Shown here piece by piece: positions 9,912 to 21,420 of a stretch of DNA of 64,000 bases. A model generated the notes under the pieces. That model ran no database searches. It was not told the origin of the DNA and saw only the letters and a list, made by a program, of their open reading frames with translations. The stretch covers positions 1 to 64,000 of the forward strand of contig NC_085105.1 of assembly GCF_963422355.1 (NCBI RefSeq), in the 5' to 3' direction. This stretch comes from Corticium candelabrum (lineage: Eukaryota > Porifera > Homoscleromorpha > Homosclerophorida > Plakinidae). Within the stretch, counting starts at the first letter, position 1; each line of letters begins with the position of its first letter. The position numbers and the translations under genes were made by a program.

Positions 9912-12562
9912 ATGATAGAGCACATAGAAAGCGTACATTCCCGGGATTTCATAGGAGCCCAAACTGAACCTTTCAATGCACAGATTCGAACAAGTGTTAC
10001 ATGTAGAGATGAAGCACAAAGCTGGCTAAAGTCAATGATGGACCATAGCCAATGCACGTATAGAGTTACCAGGACATACAAGCCAACAATGAAGCGCTTG
10101 CTCTTTAGAGTAGATATGCATTGCCAACACCTGCAGAAGGCACTTTTAATCAAACAGCTGGCTTTAAAATCTTCCCATACAACAAAAAAGATCTCGCCTC
10201 TGAGCTTCGAAAACAGAAACTAACTGTCCATCAACTCTGATTATGACTGTTGAGAATTCCACCAAGAAACTGTTAAGAAAGTGTCACAATCAATCAAAAG
10301 TTCTCCATCCAACTTTTGTCAAGCTACTGTTTGACCACAACCACCCCATACATAGTGCACACTCGCTCAGCTTTCGCTCAATAGCACAACAGACGAAAGA
10401 CATTTTCTTTGATCTATTTCGCTCAGGACATTTTGCAGCAACTGCATGGCATACATACGAATCAAAACTACTCTTAACTTTCCTCAATAAAACATCAATG
10501 CAGCGTGAATTGGCAGACAGGGCAATCAATCCTTCTAGGCAAGATGTATGTAGACTTTACGATACGTGGAGAAGAGCTGAAATGGGGCCTGATGATGGGA
10601 AGGCCATGATTGACCAACTACAGGAAGAAATTGACAGGTTTAATAAGCAATACTCACAATTTGGAGGCAAGGCAGAAATGCAACCCTTTCAAGCAGCAAC
10701 ATACCCAAAAGTGATAATGACAGCGATGACAGCAACACGAAAGCAGAAAAGAGTAGTAGTAAACTGTCACCTCCTAAAAAGAAAAAAAAGCTTAAAGAGG
10801 CAAATCAACCACTGATTATAGCCATTTGTACCCAACTAATGGCAAGAGCTCATGAAATGGTACAACAATCAAGCGAAATCGTGTTCTGTGATTCCACCTC
10901 TACATTAGATTGGTTTGGAAATTCTATGTTTATTATTTCGACAATCCATGCTTGCTGTTCAATTCCACTAGGTGTAATAATCGTGTTTGACGAAAAGCAA
11001 GAAACTATCAAAGAGGGGCTTGAAATGTTGAAAAGAGTTTTGCCTACCTCTACATTCTATGATCGGGGTGTACATGTGGGTCCTGCATTATTTATGACAG
11101 ATGACAGCACTGTTGAACGAGAGGCTCTTCAATCTAGCTGAAAATCATCTTGACTCCTCTTATGCATATTCCATTTCCTACAAAGAAGATAGACGTGGTT
11201 ACACGATGGAAAGAACAGAATTCCCCAAAAAGATCGTCTGTACTTGATAAAGATGATTAAAGGTCTGGTATATTCGAAGTCAGAAAATGAGCTAAATGGC
11301 CTGTATACTAAGCTTCAAAACGATCATATTTCTATTCGGTACCCACCTTTCCTTCAACACATGAAGTCACTCTGGCGGAGAAGGCATGAATGGGCTATAT
11401 GCTACAGGCATGCTGATATCACTAGAGGTAACCACACCAATAATTACGCCGAAGCAGGCATCAAGATTGTAAAGGATCTGGTCTTCAGCAGAATAAAGGC
11501 ATACAATTTGACTCAAATGTTTGCCTTTATTACAGAGTCAATGGAAACTTTACTATCAGAGAAAGTTACTCAATGTCTCAAACAGTAGAATGGATCACTT
11601 TGTTGCCACCAAATTTCTGGATCAGGGTGCTGAGACAGTTGAACATTGTGCCATTGAAAGTCTTGGCGATAGCATCTTCCGTGTAAAAAGTAGAAAACGC
11701 TTAACTGGGTTTGATGAAGACAGTTATGTTGTGGACATGCACATTGGAACTTGCAGCTGCAAGAGAAGGCAAAATGGCTCTCCATGTGCTCATCAGGCAG
11801 CAGTTGTGTCCAAATACAAAATAGATAGTGTTAACTGCTTTCCGTCACTAAATGCATCAGCTAGGCACCGAATTGCTAAATTGGCAATAGGCGAAAAAGC
11901 CAAATCTGATATAAATTTCTACGCTTCTCTTCATCAAGAAACGTACGACAATGCTGATAATGACTCAAATCTGTCCGACTCACATGATTTAACCAGATTA
12001 AATGCAAAATTTCTGCTACATACAGACGATAAGGACATCAATCTAAAGTGCAATGACCTAAACGAGGACTCGGACGTCCAATCTACAACAAACTCATTGG
12101 CATCGGCATCTCAGGAACTCAAATTTAAACTCAGAGCAATTACAACTGATATGATTGAAAAATTAGATTCTGAAGATTAGCAGTTCAGAGATGGTGTGCA
12201 AAATTTGTCATGCGATATGATATTTTTAAGGGCCCAGATCTATTGCCCGACTGTCTAGCGCACTACATCAGTTTAGATGGATATTTGGCGGTCATTCCAT
12301 ACGTCGCCATGGTGTCTTTATTCAAAGAGGGAAACGAATTCCAGTGCAAGCAACCTCAGCTGGAAGACGGAAGTATGTATCCAAGAGCAAAAAAACCACA
12401 GCAGGACGTCCCATAAGTTCTATGCTCGTCAAGTCCAAAGAAAATGTTACAAAAAGCCGCTATGTAATTTCACTAAGAAAGCCTAATCAAAATCAAGGCA
12501 AAAGGCCTCACTCTTTGAAATTAAGTATACAGAAAGGCTGCCAGAATGCTGGGAAGTGGTAA
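9912..12562 (+). pseudogene. MULE transposase with SWIM zinc finger, frameshifted
   Basis: A Mutator-like (MULE) transposase broken into several frames. 9912-10200 holds the N-terminal DNA-binding region (KTE-like GAQTEPFNAQIRTSV). From about 10204 a new frame carries KLLFDHNHPIHSA (FLYWCH/FAR1-like region). A frame change near 10710 leads into the DDE core: VFCDST (10885-10902), FMTDD (about 11091-11105) and HTNNYAEAG (about 11431-11457), supplying the Asp, Asp and Glu of the family. In-frame stops lie at 11139, 11151 and 11190. After a frame change near 11580 comes the SWIM finger CSCKRRQNGSPCAH (about 11752-11793). A last frame ends at 12562 with the conserved basic tail (RGKRIPVQATSAGRRKY). 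The copy is dead. It has five or more lesions, and terminal repeats were not identified. Confidence 0.88.
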
Positions 12563-13140
12563 CAATAATCATAACAGAGACACATATAAAATAACGATGT
12601 AGACAATTGAACAGCAGGTCAACCTAAGATGATTTAGTTGATAAATATTTGACACAGCCAGCAGTACTGTTACATTATCATTGATGTTGCCATCTATCAC
12701 TTTGTTTTTAATTCTTGCAGTTATGTAAACACTGTATTTCTGAAACAAGATGTGTGTGCCGCTACATTTCTCAACGTGTGATTATGGATAACCATCAGTT
12801 AGTTGCAGATTTTTTAGAATCTTATCTGTATTCTCCCCAAAGTGTAATAAGCTATGCCTTGTATAAACTGTCTGCTACATACAGTCTGCTATAAAATGTA
12901 TTATGTCATTTGCTCAGTTCAGAATAAGTGTACAATACCATCTAAATAGTTTTTTGTGAAATGAGTAAGTTATTAGAAAATGTGTCACCAGTATATTCTC
13001 TGCACCTAGATACATGCATTTTCTGCACATTTAATATTTAATTGTACATTCTAGTTGTTGCAAATGCAACTATTAGAACTGTTCATAAAGTGCAGCAATT
13101 AGAAACAGATGGATTTACTCTTGTATAACCAGTTATCTCA
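12563..13140. other. AT-rich interval, nothing recognised
   Basis: I see no gene, RNA or clear repeat between the MULE tail and the CATA microsatellite. The MULE 3' terminal inverted repeat should lie here but could not be paired with a 5' partner by eye. Confidence 0.4.
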
Positions 13141-13146
13141 AAAGTA

Positions 13147-13149
13147 TAA

Positions 13150-13183
<34 letters not shown>
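13147..13183. repeat. (CATA)n microsatellite
   Basis: About nine tetranucleotide repeats. In minus orientation they form the tail of the SINE. A second CATA cluster lies at 13481-13503. Confidence 0.9.
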
Positions 13184-13185
<2 letters not shown>

Positions 13186-13486
13186 TTTTTCGTTACAAGG
13201 GCCCTTAGGGCCTAGGTTACTGCAGATGATAAGTACTTGCCATGATATTTTCTATGATACTACCATACAATCGAAACACTATCAGTAGTCACTTTCTATA
13301 TGTCACTTCTTCTTTGCTGCTTGAACAGATTGATTAGACAGATTGACATACTGAGGCAATTGTATGTTAGTTCCTTGCTCAAGAAAACTTATGTATGTGG
13401 CCCTTCCGCATTTGAACTCTGACCCAAAGGTCCCGGATGTTGCCAATCTCCAATTGCACACTCTAACCAATTGAGCCACATACATA
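13147..13486 (-). mobile_element. tRNA-derived SINE, copy 1
   Basis: Read on the minus strand, the head (13486 downward) has a tRNA-like A box (TGGCTCAATTGGTTAGAG) and B box (AGAGTTCAAATGC). The ends TATGTGGC and GCCACATA can close an acceptor-like stem. The head is followed by CATCCGGGACCTT and then a conserved body segment (TTTTCTTGAGCAAGGAACT). The tail runs into (TATG)n at 13147-13183. The second copy near 63.5-63.8 kb shares the A box, CATCCGAGACCTT and the segment TTTCCTTGGGCAAGAAACT. Similar LINE-mobilised SINEs with central domains are common in invertebrates. I could not name the family. Confidence 0.75.
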
Positions 13487-13612
13487 CATACATACATACA
13501 TATACAACATACAATATAACATACAATTGAGCCACATACATACAATATATATATATAACTTCGTTCCTAATTATGACTGCTATCAATTCATTACTTCGAC
13601 AATTCTAATAAT

Positions 13613-13690
13613 AACACACACACACACACACCACGCATGCACACACACATGCACGCGCACGCGCACACATACACACACACTACAAATTAC
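13613..13690. repeat. CA-rich microsatellite
   Basis: Imperfect (CA)n with CG interruptions, followed by a short (AT)n at 13691-13705. Confidence 0.85.
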
Positions 13691-14090
13691 ATATATATAT
13701 ATATAATTGTCATTCATGTCGCCAACCATATAACGACCGATAGCATGCTAGGCATTTCAAAATATAATTCCAGTTGGCAAAAAGGATATCCAACATATAT
13801 CATCTGATTTGTAATGGTTATCAAAATGTCTATAGATTATGTTACATATGTGGGATCATATAAAGAATGCGCACCACCGCTCTAAAACGCGCCAAATAGG
13901 TGGTGCAAAGCGTGCTCGGCCACGTGTTGATTCTATTAATATAAAATACCCGTATACTCTCTTTATCAGTCACGATTTAGGTTTTGTCCCACTATTATCG
14001 TTGCAGGTGGCGCAATAAATGCAGGTTGCTTACATAAACCAACAGAACAGGAGTGGCTACGGCTAATTTGCAGAGAGTAGACTTCCGTTC

Positions 14091-14230
14091 TTGCGTACGC
14101 TAGTTACCTGCCTTGTTCGCGGGAAAATTATGTCGGCTGCTGATATTTACGTAAGAGTGCCTGAAGTCTGCTTTGGTCCCGATCCACACTGTGATGTCAT
14201 CGATTTCATGAAGCGTCTAGGCTTCCTTTC
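14091..14230 (+). pseudogene. Duplicated 5' fragment of the Merlin transposase (left arm)
   Basis: The plus-strand frame starts MRTLVTCLVRGKIMSAAD and runs through FGPDPHCDVIDFMKRLG. It is a diverged copy of the N-terminus encoded on the opposite strand at 15533-15420. Similarity ends at about 14230, and the remainder of the 80-codon frame is unrelated. It is part of the left inverted arm. Confidence 0.85.
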
Positions 14231-14424
14231 AACAACAACAAAGCTGCAACCTAACCCTCTATCAATTAATATTAATCTTATCCGGGTAACTACACGTTTG
14301 CAAAAAAACAAGGTTTGTCAGCTTTTTACGTAATTACGTACTACTGTTATAAGACAAGTTGAACTTACTATTACAACACAACTGTTTAGGTTAGACTGCA
14401 ACGTTAGAAGAAGTTGAGAGACAC

Positions 14425-15533
14425 CTAGCTAGGGTACTGGTACCACTGGCTGATATCCAACGTGATAACGGCAAAGGCTGCCGCGTGAGTTACACCATGA
14501 CGCTCCCGCCACATGAATTGATCCAAATATGACGGCAGCATATGGCGATGGCACCCTTTCATTTTTTTAGTTTTGTTTTCTCTCGATTCCAATATGATTC
14601 AATATGTTAAGTGTGTACTCCAGTACCAGGGTCCACAAAATCTAAAGAGTGGTTAACTGTCCTGTGAGCTGCCACCAGGGGAGTGTGTTAATCCGATTGT
14701 ACTCTCTCCATTCGTCAGAATGTACTATTGTGCCAGGTAGTACGTGTTGTGCTACGATCTGTAAAAGTGTCGAAGCATCTCTTCTTGGAACTATTTCCAT
14801 GTAACCCAGTGCTGGCTGCTGTGTTACATCAACAATTCCAAAAACCCACACTGGGTTACGTAGTGCTCTTCCTCTGTGATGCTGTATAATTTCAAGGATA
14901 ACTCTTAACAGTCAACAGTGTAATGTTCAATGCAATTATTTTCGGTTTGTGGGAAAAACAGGATTCGTCTATTTCAACAACGTTGGACTGAACTGGACCA
15001 ATGCCACCAAGTCTAATAACATTTTGTTGGAGTTTCCACGAGCACACATCCCTTAGATACTGGTACATCAGGATGCCAGTGACTAAAGATACTTTACAAA
15101 CATCCTTCATTTGAGACACAGGTGTCTCAAAACACCAGTGGTAGATTACAAGTAACCAAGTTGTCAAAGGAACATTTGATTGTTGAAAAAATGAATCACG
15201 TCGAACTGAACTATAAATTAAGAATTTCTGTTTATAGTAATATAATGTTTTTAGGGTACCACATCTTGCAAACTTAAAAATTACCGTTGCATTCTGCAGT
15301 TTTTTTTCAGGACATCTCCAAATATAACCGTCCTTGCATCTTTTAAACGATTTTATTGCCATGGCCACACCATGACAGTTGTTGCATTGTTCTTGCCTTG
15401 AAATAAGTCCTCGACGCTGCATGAAATCGATGACATCACGCTGTGGATCAGGACCAAAGCAAACTCCATGCACTCTTGCGTAAATATCAGCAGCCGCCAT
15501 AATTTTCCCGCGAACAAGGCATAGCGTACGCAA
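14425..15533 (-). pseudogene. Merlin (IS1595/ISXO2-like) transposase, broken
   Basis: The minus-strand reading starts MRTLCLVRGKIMAAAD (15533). It holds a zinc-binding pair CNNC...CKDG..WRC and the DDE-type core: VEIDES (first Asp), then after a frameshift near 14890 HHRGRALRNPVWVFGIVDV, IVHSDEWREY (second acidic position), and HSLDFVDP...HIESYWN (third position). It ends with SYLDQFMWRERHG, the signature C-terminus of this family. Lesions: a frameshift at about 14880-14900, another near 14650, and a TAA replacing the Gln codon expected before HIES. The gene is therefore inactive unless a sister copy supplies transposase. Confidence 0.88.
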
Positions 15534-15774
15534 GAACAGATGGCTACTCTCTGCAAATTAGTCGTAGCCTGTTCTGTTAATTTATGTAAGCAACTTGCAT
15601 TTATTGTGCCACCTGCAACGTTAATGGTGGGACAGACCCTAAATCGTGACTGATAAACAGAGTATACGGGTATTTTATATTAATAGAATCAACACGTGGC
15701 TGAGCACGCTTTGCACCACCTATTTGGCGCGATTTAGAGCGGTGGTGCGCATTCTTTATATGATCCCATATGTG

Positions 15775-16399
15775 TTTATACCAACTAGACAATGATAATG
15801 CATAATTAAAATAAATATATTATATGCTATCAATTTAATAGTATATATAGTGTTTATCTTCTAAGAAATCTTTTGGTACTAATAGTAGTTGTGAAAGAGT
15901 TAATTAAGTTAGCTGAATACTTTGCACTTTTAATTAGTAATTGCATATTAGATAATTGCACACATAAAATAGATTTGCAATAACTAGTACACAATTTGAT
16001 GTATGCAGTGTATGCAACAGTGTAAACAATTCAATCCAAGCAATACATGCACCCAAAAAAGATCTCAAAACAAATAGATTTGTTTAACAGCAAAACCCAG
16101 TAATCAATATAATCATTTCTAGATTATAAATCACGTTACCTGTCGTCCAATATATTTGAAGTCGATTTGTGCCAAGAAAACCACGTTCAGCCGACGTGAC
16201 GTTCAAAACTGGTGCCCCCTTTAAATAAACAGTGCATGATACTGCTCGAAAAATGCGCAAAAGTAGCAGTTCGTTTACGTCAAAATCGTGGTTGTAACAT
16301 GTCCATTGACTACCGAGAATCAAAGCTGCGCTGCGAGCCTCGTACTAACAGACCACTTTCGCACCAGGGGCTAAGTCAGAACCTCGTCTAAAAAAAAAT
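15775..16399. other. AT-rich interval, nothing recognised
   Basis: I see no gene or RNA. The short minus-strand frame at 16084-16323 has no recognisable domain. Confidence 0.4.
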
Positions 16400-16760
16400 C
16401 GCTCGGCCCGGCTGGGGTAACCCTAAGGGCCTAACCCTAACTCTGACTCTAACCCAATTTGATCTCTTTTCTCGTGCCCGTCGGTCGAAATTCGTAAACA
16501 AAATTCCGTTCCGGGTCCGAACGAGAGACCGTCGCCGCCATGAGAAACGAGTGCGACACGGTCTTTTAAGACTCTCTGCGAGGCACAAATGTTGCACCGA
16601 ACTCGCTAATCAACACACGACGCAGACGATTCTCTCACCGAACACGACGGAAATAACACTCTATCTATAAATGCTCCAATTCTTTCACGTCACTTCGCCG
16701 AGACAAGCAACGGCTTTTTCAAGACATTCATCTCGATGATAGGCAAACTTACATCAAAGG
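16400..16760 (+). repeat. Telomere-motif repeat end plus ~300-bp dispersed block, copy A
   Basis: 16415-16456 repeats the telomere-like terminus (CCCTAAGGGCCTAACCC type). The next 300 bp (from AATTTGATCTC through GACATTCATCTCGATGAT) is near-duplicated at 23852-24145, showing one dispersed unit larger than either block. Confidence 0.8.
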
Positions 16761-16974
16761 TTCATTAATATGCTTTTTAAAGATGTATGAATTCAGTTTT
16801 ATGCTTCTACAATATGGCTTCAGTTGCACATAAACGTAAGCAAGTGCTTTCTTGCGCGCGCGATAGATAATTGGCTAGATAATTGGCGCGCGGTAAAAAA
16901 TTATAGGTGTGACATTAGTGCAAAGGTTACACCTGAGCGTGTTAAATTAGGCGGCAGTGCAAGGGTTAAATACA

Positions 16975-17011
16975 AACACACACGCTCACACAAACACTCA
17001 CACACACGCAA

Positions 17012-17044
<33 letters not shown>

Positions 17045-17047
17045 ACA
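16975..17047. repeat. CA-rich microsatellite
   Basis: An imperfect then perfect (CA)n tract. Reading frames through it are artefacts. Confidence 0.9.
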
Positions 17048-17289
17048 CACACCATGCAACTCACTGGATAGCCAACAGCAACATTCCGCCCACTCCACGT
17101 CTTCGATCGCCAGACCGCCCTTCATTCTGTGCGTCAACATTGCACACCTTTCAAGGTAAAATAAATCACACCGACCGAAGCAACGCCGGTAACACGGACA
17201 AATCACATTTCTAACTAAAGCATTGCTCTTGTTGAAGCTCAACTTACAAGTTGCTACGGGTGGATGTACTCGATTCGTTTCGTGAGTCG

Positions 17290-17640
17290 TTTGCGGTCCT
17301 CGTGGCTCGGTCGTTCGTCGACGGATGGAGCGGTAAGGCTACGGCCTTCGCCGGTCTCCGTACGAGATGGAGTGGTAGGGCTACTGCCTATGCCGGTTTC
17401 CGTAACGTCGGCACGATCCGGTTTTTGATGCCGCACGATCACGTGCGGTCGACGTCATCGGCCGGTCCGACTCGCTTTGGGGTCGTATGCGGTTCTCGTA
17501 GTTCGGTCATTCGTCGACGGATGGAGTGGTAGGGCTACGGCCTATGCCAATTTCCGTGACGTCGGCACGATTCGGGTTCCGATGCCGCGTGACAACGTGC
17601 GGTCGACGTCATCGGTCAGTCCGATATCTCTAGACGACAG
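17290..17640. repeat. GC-rich ~195-bp direct repeat, two copies
   Basis: Copy 1 (about 17296-17490) and copy 2 (about 17493-17640) share GATGGAGTGGTAGGGCTAC, GACGTCGGCACGAT and GTGCGGTCGACGTCATCGG. Copy 1 has an extra internal duplication of about 40 bp. The block leads into the hammerhead-like fold at 17667, as expected for a retroelement terminal-repeat region, but I see no PLE ORF here. Confidence 0.75.
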
Positions 17641-17666
17641 CGTTCGCTGGTCAAAGCGACACGGTC

Positions 17667-17737
17667 GATGTCCTTGCGCTGATGAAGGTATTTCATACCG
17701 AAACGCGTCCCCATATCGGGGCGCGACCGTTTGTATC
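17667..17737 (+). ncRNA. Second hammerhead-like fold
   Basis: Core CTGATGA (17679-17685) and GAAA (17700-17703). Stem II is perfect, GGTAT/ATACC (17687-17691 with 17695-17699, loop TTC), again after one extra A. Stem III is CGCG and CCCC (17704-17707, 17709-17712) with GGGG and CGCG (17718-17725). Stem I is GATGT (17667-17671) with GTATC (17733-17737) plus GCG/CGT next to the core, the same architecture as at 14-90. The position that should be U16.1 is A17726, so the closing A-U pair is lost and this copy is probably inactive. Confidence 0.65.
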
Positions 17738-17751
17738 TAGTGAATTGACTA

Positions 17752-18260
17752 TTGCTGTTTCGTCTCCGGACCGACATCTCAGCGATGTCGTCCGCTTCGT
17801 GTCTTTCTCTCCCTCTCGTTCGACGACGGCGTCGCACGGAGACGTTCCTACGAAATATCCGGCTCCAGCGTCACAAGCTGCCACGTGGAAAAATCGTCTC
17901 TCGATCTTCTGTACTCAACGAGGTCGCTCGGCAACGGCGACTTCGGCACACTAGTAACACGCCACGCAGAACACGCGACAACGTACGACGAACGGCAGCC
18001 CTCGTCGGGAGCCGACGACGTTTGACGACGACGGATGACGAGGACACGCGGTTGACGACGGCATGGGAGACGAGACAAGACCGGACAGGAACGCAACCGA
18101 CATCGACACCTTCGCCGCCGCCAAGACGAAGACGAGAAGAAACGCTCTCGGAGACCGACGCGCGAATGAGTCGAAAGACACATCGAAACGAACTCGAGCC
18201 ATTGAGCTATCTTGTCGTATATAACGAAGACGTCTCGAATCGTTAGCCATTCGAACCCAT
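17752..18260. other. GC-rich block without supported gene
   Basis: Frames of 125-164 codons exist on both strands, but they are arginine-rich low-complexity translations of GC-rich DNA with no domain. The composition contrasts sharply with both flanks and suggests the same repeat-derived unit as 17290-17740. Confidence 0.5.
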
Positions 18261-18271
18261 CCAATTAATCG

Positions 18272-18868
18272 GATATAAAAAATCACAACACACCTTGGTG
18301 TTAAAAATTGAAAAAAATTCACACGCACCAGTCTGCTCTACAAGCGGAAATATACACTACACGGTGTGGCAAATCGGTTCTCCGTATGTCCCCATGCATC
18401 GGAGGCGGATCCGGCCGTCGAGCTACCGTGACACCCGGGCTATACAGCCACTGCATCTATTGAAATACATAGATATATAAAAAATCACAACACACTCTGG
18501 TGTTAAAAATTGAAAAATTTCACACGTGCCAGTCTGCTTCACAAACGAGAATATACACTAAACGGTGTAGCTAATAGTTCTCCGTATATCTTCATTCATC
18601 GGAGGCAGATCCGGCCGTCGAGCTACCGTGACACCCGGGCTATACAGCCACTGCATCTATTGAAATACATAGATATAAAAAATCACAACACACCCTGGTG
18701 TTGAAAATTGAAAATTTTACACATACCAGTCCGCTCTACAAACGAGAACATACACTAAACGGTGTAGCTAATTAGTTCTCCGTATGACCCCATGCATCGG
18801 AGGCAGATCCGGTCATGAGTTATGGTGACACCTGGGTTACACAGCCACTGCATCTATTGAAATACATA
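18272..18868. repeat. Tandem repeat, ~198 bp, three copies
   Basis: Each copy starts near ATATAAAAAATCACAACACAC (18272, 18473 and 18673). Each contains TTCTCCGTAT, CATCGGAGGC and a GTGACACC-GGGCTA-type segment, and ends CTGCATCTATTGAAATACAT. The third copy is the most diverged. No coding potential. Confidence 0.9.
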
Positions 18869-19260
18869 GCAAAAATTAAAACATAATTGAACATAACAAT
18901 GATTATCCGACGCTCACAAAAGTTACGTCTGTCCGCCCGGAAAAAATACACTACACTCCACGGCTCTGTCTGAGAGACTGACTCGAGAAACCTCGTAATC
19001 CATGGCCACCTGTGGACTCGCCCTCCCATCCACCACACCTGCCCATTCTATATCAACAAGGTGAGCACTATGCACACAACAGCATACCACATACTAAATT
19101 AATGAATTAAAAATTTAATAATCGGACAACCAGACTATGCTGTCTATTCTCTTTCGCTCCCCAAACCGTTATAACAGAGCTTGCCTCGGCCTTCGGCCGT
19201 CGGCTGCGCTAGTTAATTTTAACAACCCGACACACTGCCTGTTCTTGCTCGTTTCCTAAA
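18869..19260. other. Transition interval with GC hairpin motif
   Basis: Mostly unremarkable. At about 19172-19225 it carries the dispersed AACAGAGCTTGCC...CGGCCTTCGGCCGTCGG hairpin block, also seen near 5930, 22265, 25050 and 26060. The 81-bp satellite follows. Confidence 0.5.
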
Positions 19261-19261
19261 C

Positions 19262-21420
19262 CGATAAAATAGCCAGACAGAGCGTACACCGACTTTAGAA
19301 GTCGATAAATAATTTTTCTACTCTGTAGTCGTACGATAAATTCGACATACGGTGAACTCTTCTCTTCAATTTCTAAACCGATAGATTAGTCGGACAGACC
19401 GGACCCAGACCTTGGTGGTCCATAAATAATTTTTTCCACTCGTTAGTCAGACGATAAACAAATAGAACAATAAGACAGACCGGACACCGACTCTGACAGT
19501 CTATAAATGATTTTCTCTGCCCGATAGTCAGAGGATAAACCGACCTGAATAGTTAGACAGACAATAAATATTTTTCCTTACCCGATAGTCACACGATAAT
19601 TCGATTGAATAGTCAAACAAACGATACACCGACTCTGGCGGTCGATAAATAATTTTTCCTACCGGATAGTCAGACGATAGACCGACTGAATATTGAGACA
19701 GACGGGACACCGACTCTGACAGTCGATAAATAATTTTCCCTACTCGTTAGTCAGACGATAGACCGACTGAATAGTTTGATAGACAATAAATAATTTTTCC
19801 TACACGTTAGTCAGACGATAAACAGGCTCGAATAGTAAGACAGACGAGACACCGACTCTGGCAGTCGATAAATAATTCTCCTTACCCGTCAGTCAAACGA
19901 TAGACCGACTGAATTGTGTGATAAACAATAAATAATTTTTGCTACCCGATAGTCAGATGACAAACCGATTGAACAGTTAGACAGACGGGACACCGACTCT
20001 GGTAGTCGATAAATAACTTTCCCTGCCCGTAATCAGGTGACAAACCGATTGAACAGTTAGACAGACGGAACATCGACTTCGGCAGTTGATAAATAATTCT
20101 CCCTAGCCGACAGTCAGACGATAAACCGACTAAATAGTTTGATAGACAATAAATAATTTTCCCTACACGTTAGTCAGACGATAAACCGGATCGAATAGTA
20201 AGACAGACGGGACACCGACTCTGGCAGTCGATAAATAATTTTCTCTACCCGACAGTCAGACGATAAACCGACCCAACAGTGTGATAGACAATAAATAATT
20301 TTTGCCACCTAATAGTCAAGTAGCAAACCGACTGAATAGCAAGACAGACGGGACATTGACTCTTGTAGTCGATAAATATTTTTTTCTACTCGACAGTCAG
20401 ACGGTAAACCGACTGAATGCTAAGACAGACGGGACGCCGACTCCGGTAGTCGATAAATAATTTTCCCTACCCGTTAGTCTGGCGATAAACTGACCGAACA
20501 GTAAGACAGACGGGACACCCACTCTGGTAGTCGATAAATAATTTCCCCACCCGTCAGTCGGACGATAAACCGATTGAACAGTTAGACAGACGGAACACTG
20601 ATTCTGGTAGTCGATAAATAATTTTCCCTACCTGTTAGTCAGACGATAAACCGATTGAACAGTTACACAGACGGAACACCGACTCTGGCAGTCGATAAAT
20701 AATTCTCTCTACCCAACAGTCAGACGATAAACCGACTGAATAGTCTGATAGACAATAAATAATTTTTCCTACCCGTTGGTTAGACGATAGACGGATTGAA
20801 TAATTTGATAGTCAATAAATAATTCTCCCTACCCGTCAGTCAGACGATAGACCGACTGAATAGTTTGATAGACAATAAATAATTTTTGCTACCCGATAGT
20901 CGGGTGGCAAACCGACCGAATAGTAAGACAGACGGGACACCGACTCTGGTAGTCGATAAATAATTTTCTCCACCCGTTAGTCAGACGATAAACCGACCGA
21001 ATAGCAAGACAGACGGGACACCGACTCTGACAGTCAATAAATAATAAATTTTCTATTCGATAGTCAGACGATAGACCGACTGAATAGTTAAACAGAAAAC
21101 AAATAATTTTTCCCATCCATTAGTCAGACGATAAACCGCCCGAATAGTTTGGTAGACAATAAATAAATAATTTTTCCCTCCCGACAGTCGGACGATAAAC
21201 CGACCGACTAGTCTGATAGACAATAAATAATTTTTGCTACACGTAAGTCAGGTGACAAACCGACCGAATAGCAAGACAGACGGGACACCGACTCTGGCAG
21301 TCGATAAATAATTTTCCCTACCTGACAGTCAGACGATAAACCGATTGAAAAGTTAGACAGACGAGAAACCGACTCTGACAGTCCACAAATAATTCTCCCA
21401 CCCGCCAATCGGACGATAGA
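19262..21420. repeat. 81-bp satellite array, block 1
   Basis: The unit on the plus strand is roughly GACACCGACTCTGGCAGTCG, then ATAAATAATTTTCCCTACCC, GTTAGTCAGACGATAAACCG and ACTGAATAGTTAGACAGACGG. A shortened ~60-bp variant lacking the GACACCGACTCTGG part is interspersed. Dozens of diverged copies are present. Because 81 is divisible by three and minus-strand stops are rare, spurious minus-strand frames of 60-100 codons appear. Confidence 0.92.

Larger units (their letters stand above)
13853..15766 (-). mobile_element. Merlin DNA transposon with long inverted arms and 8-bp TSD
   Basis: The unit begins and ends with the inverted sequence GGATCATATAAAGAATGCGC and is flanked by perfect 8-bp duplications CATATGTG (13845-13852 and 15767-15774). 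That matches the 8-9 bp target duplications of the Merlin superfamily. Arms of roughly 370 bp are inverted copies of each other and extend into the transposase coding sequence: the left arm (plus strand) repeats the transposase N-terminus that the right arm (minus strand) encodes in full. The central part carries the transposase described separately. Confidence 0.88.

Noticed and set aside
17752..18246. 164-codon Arg-rich ORF
   Set aside because: GC-rich low-complexity sequence with equally long frames on the other strand and no recognisable domain.
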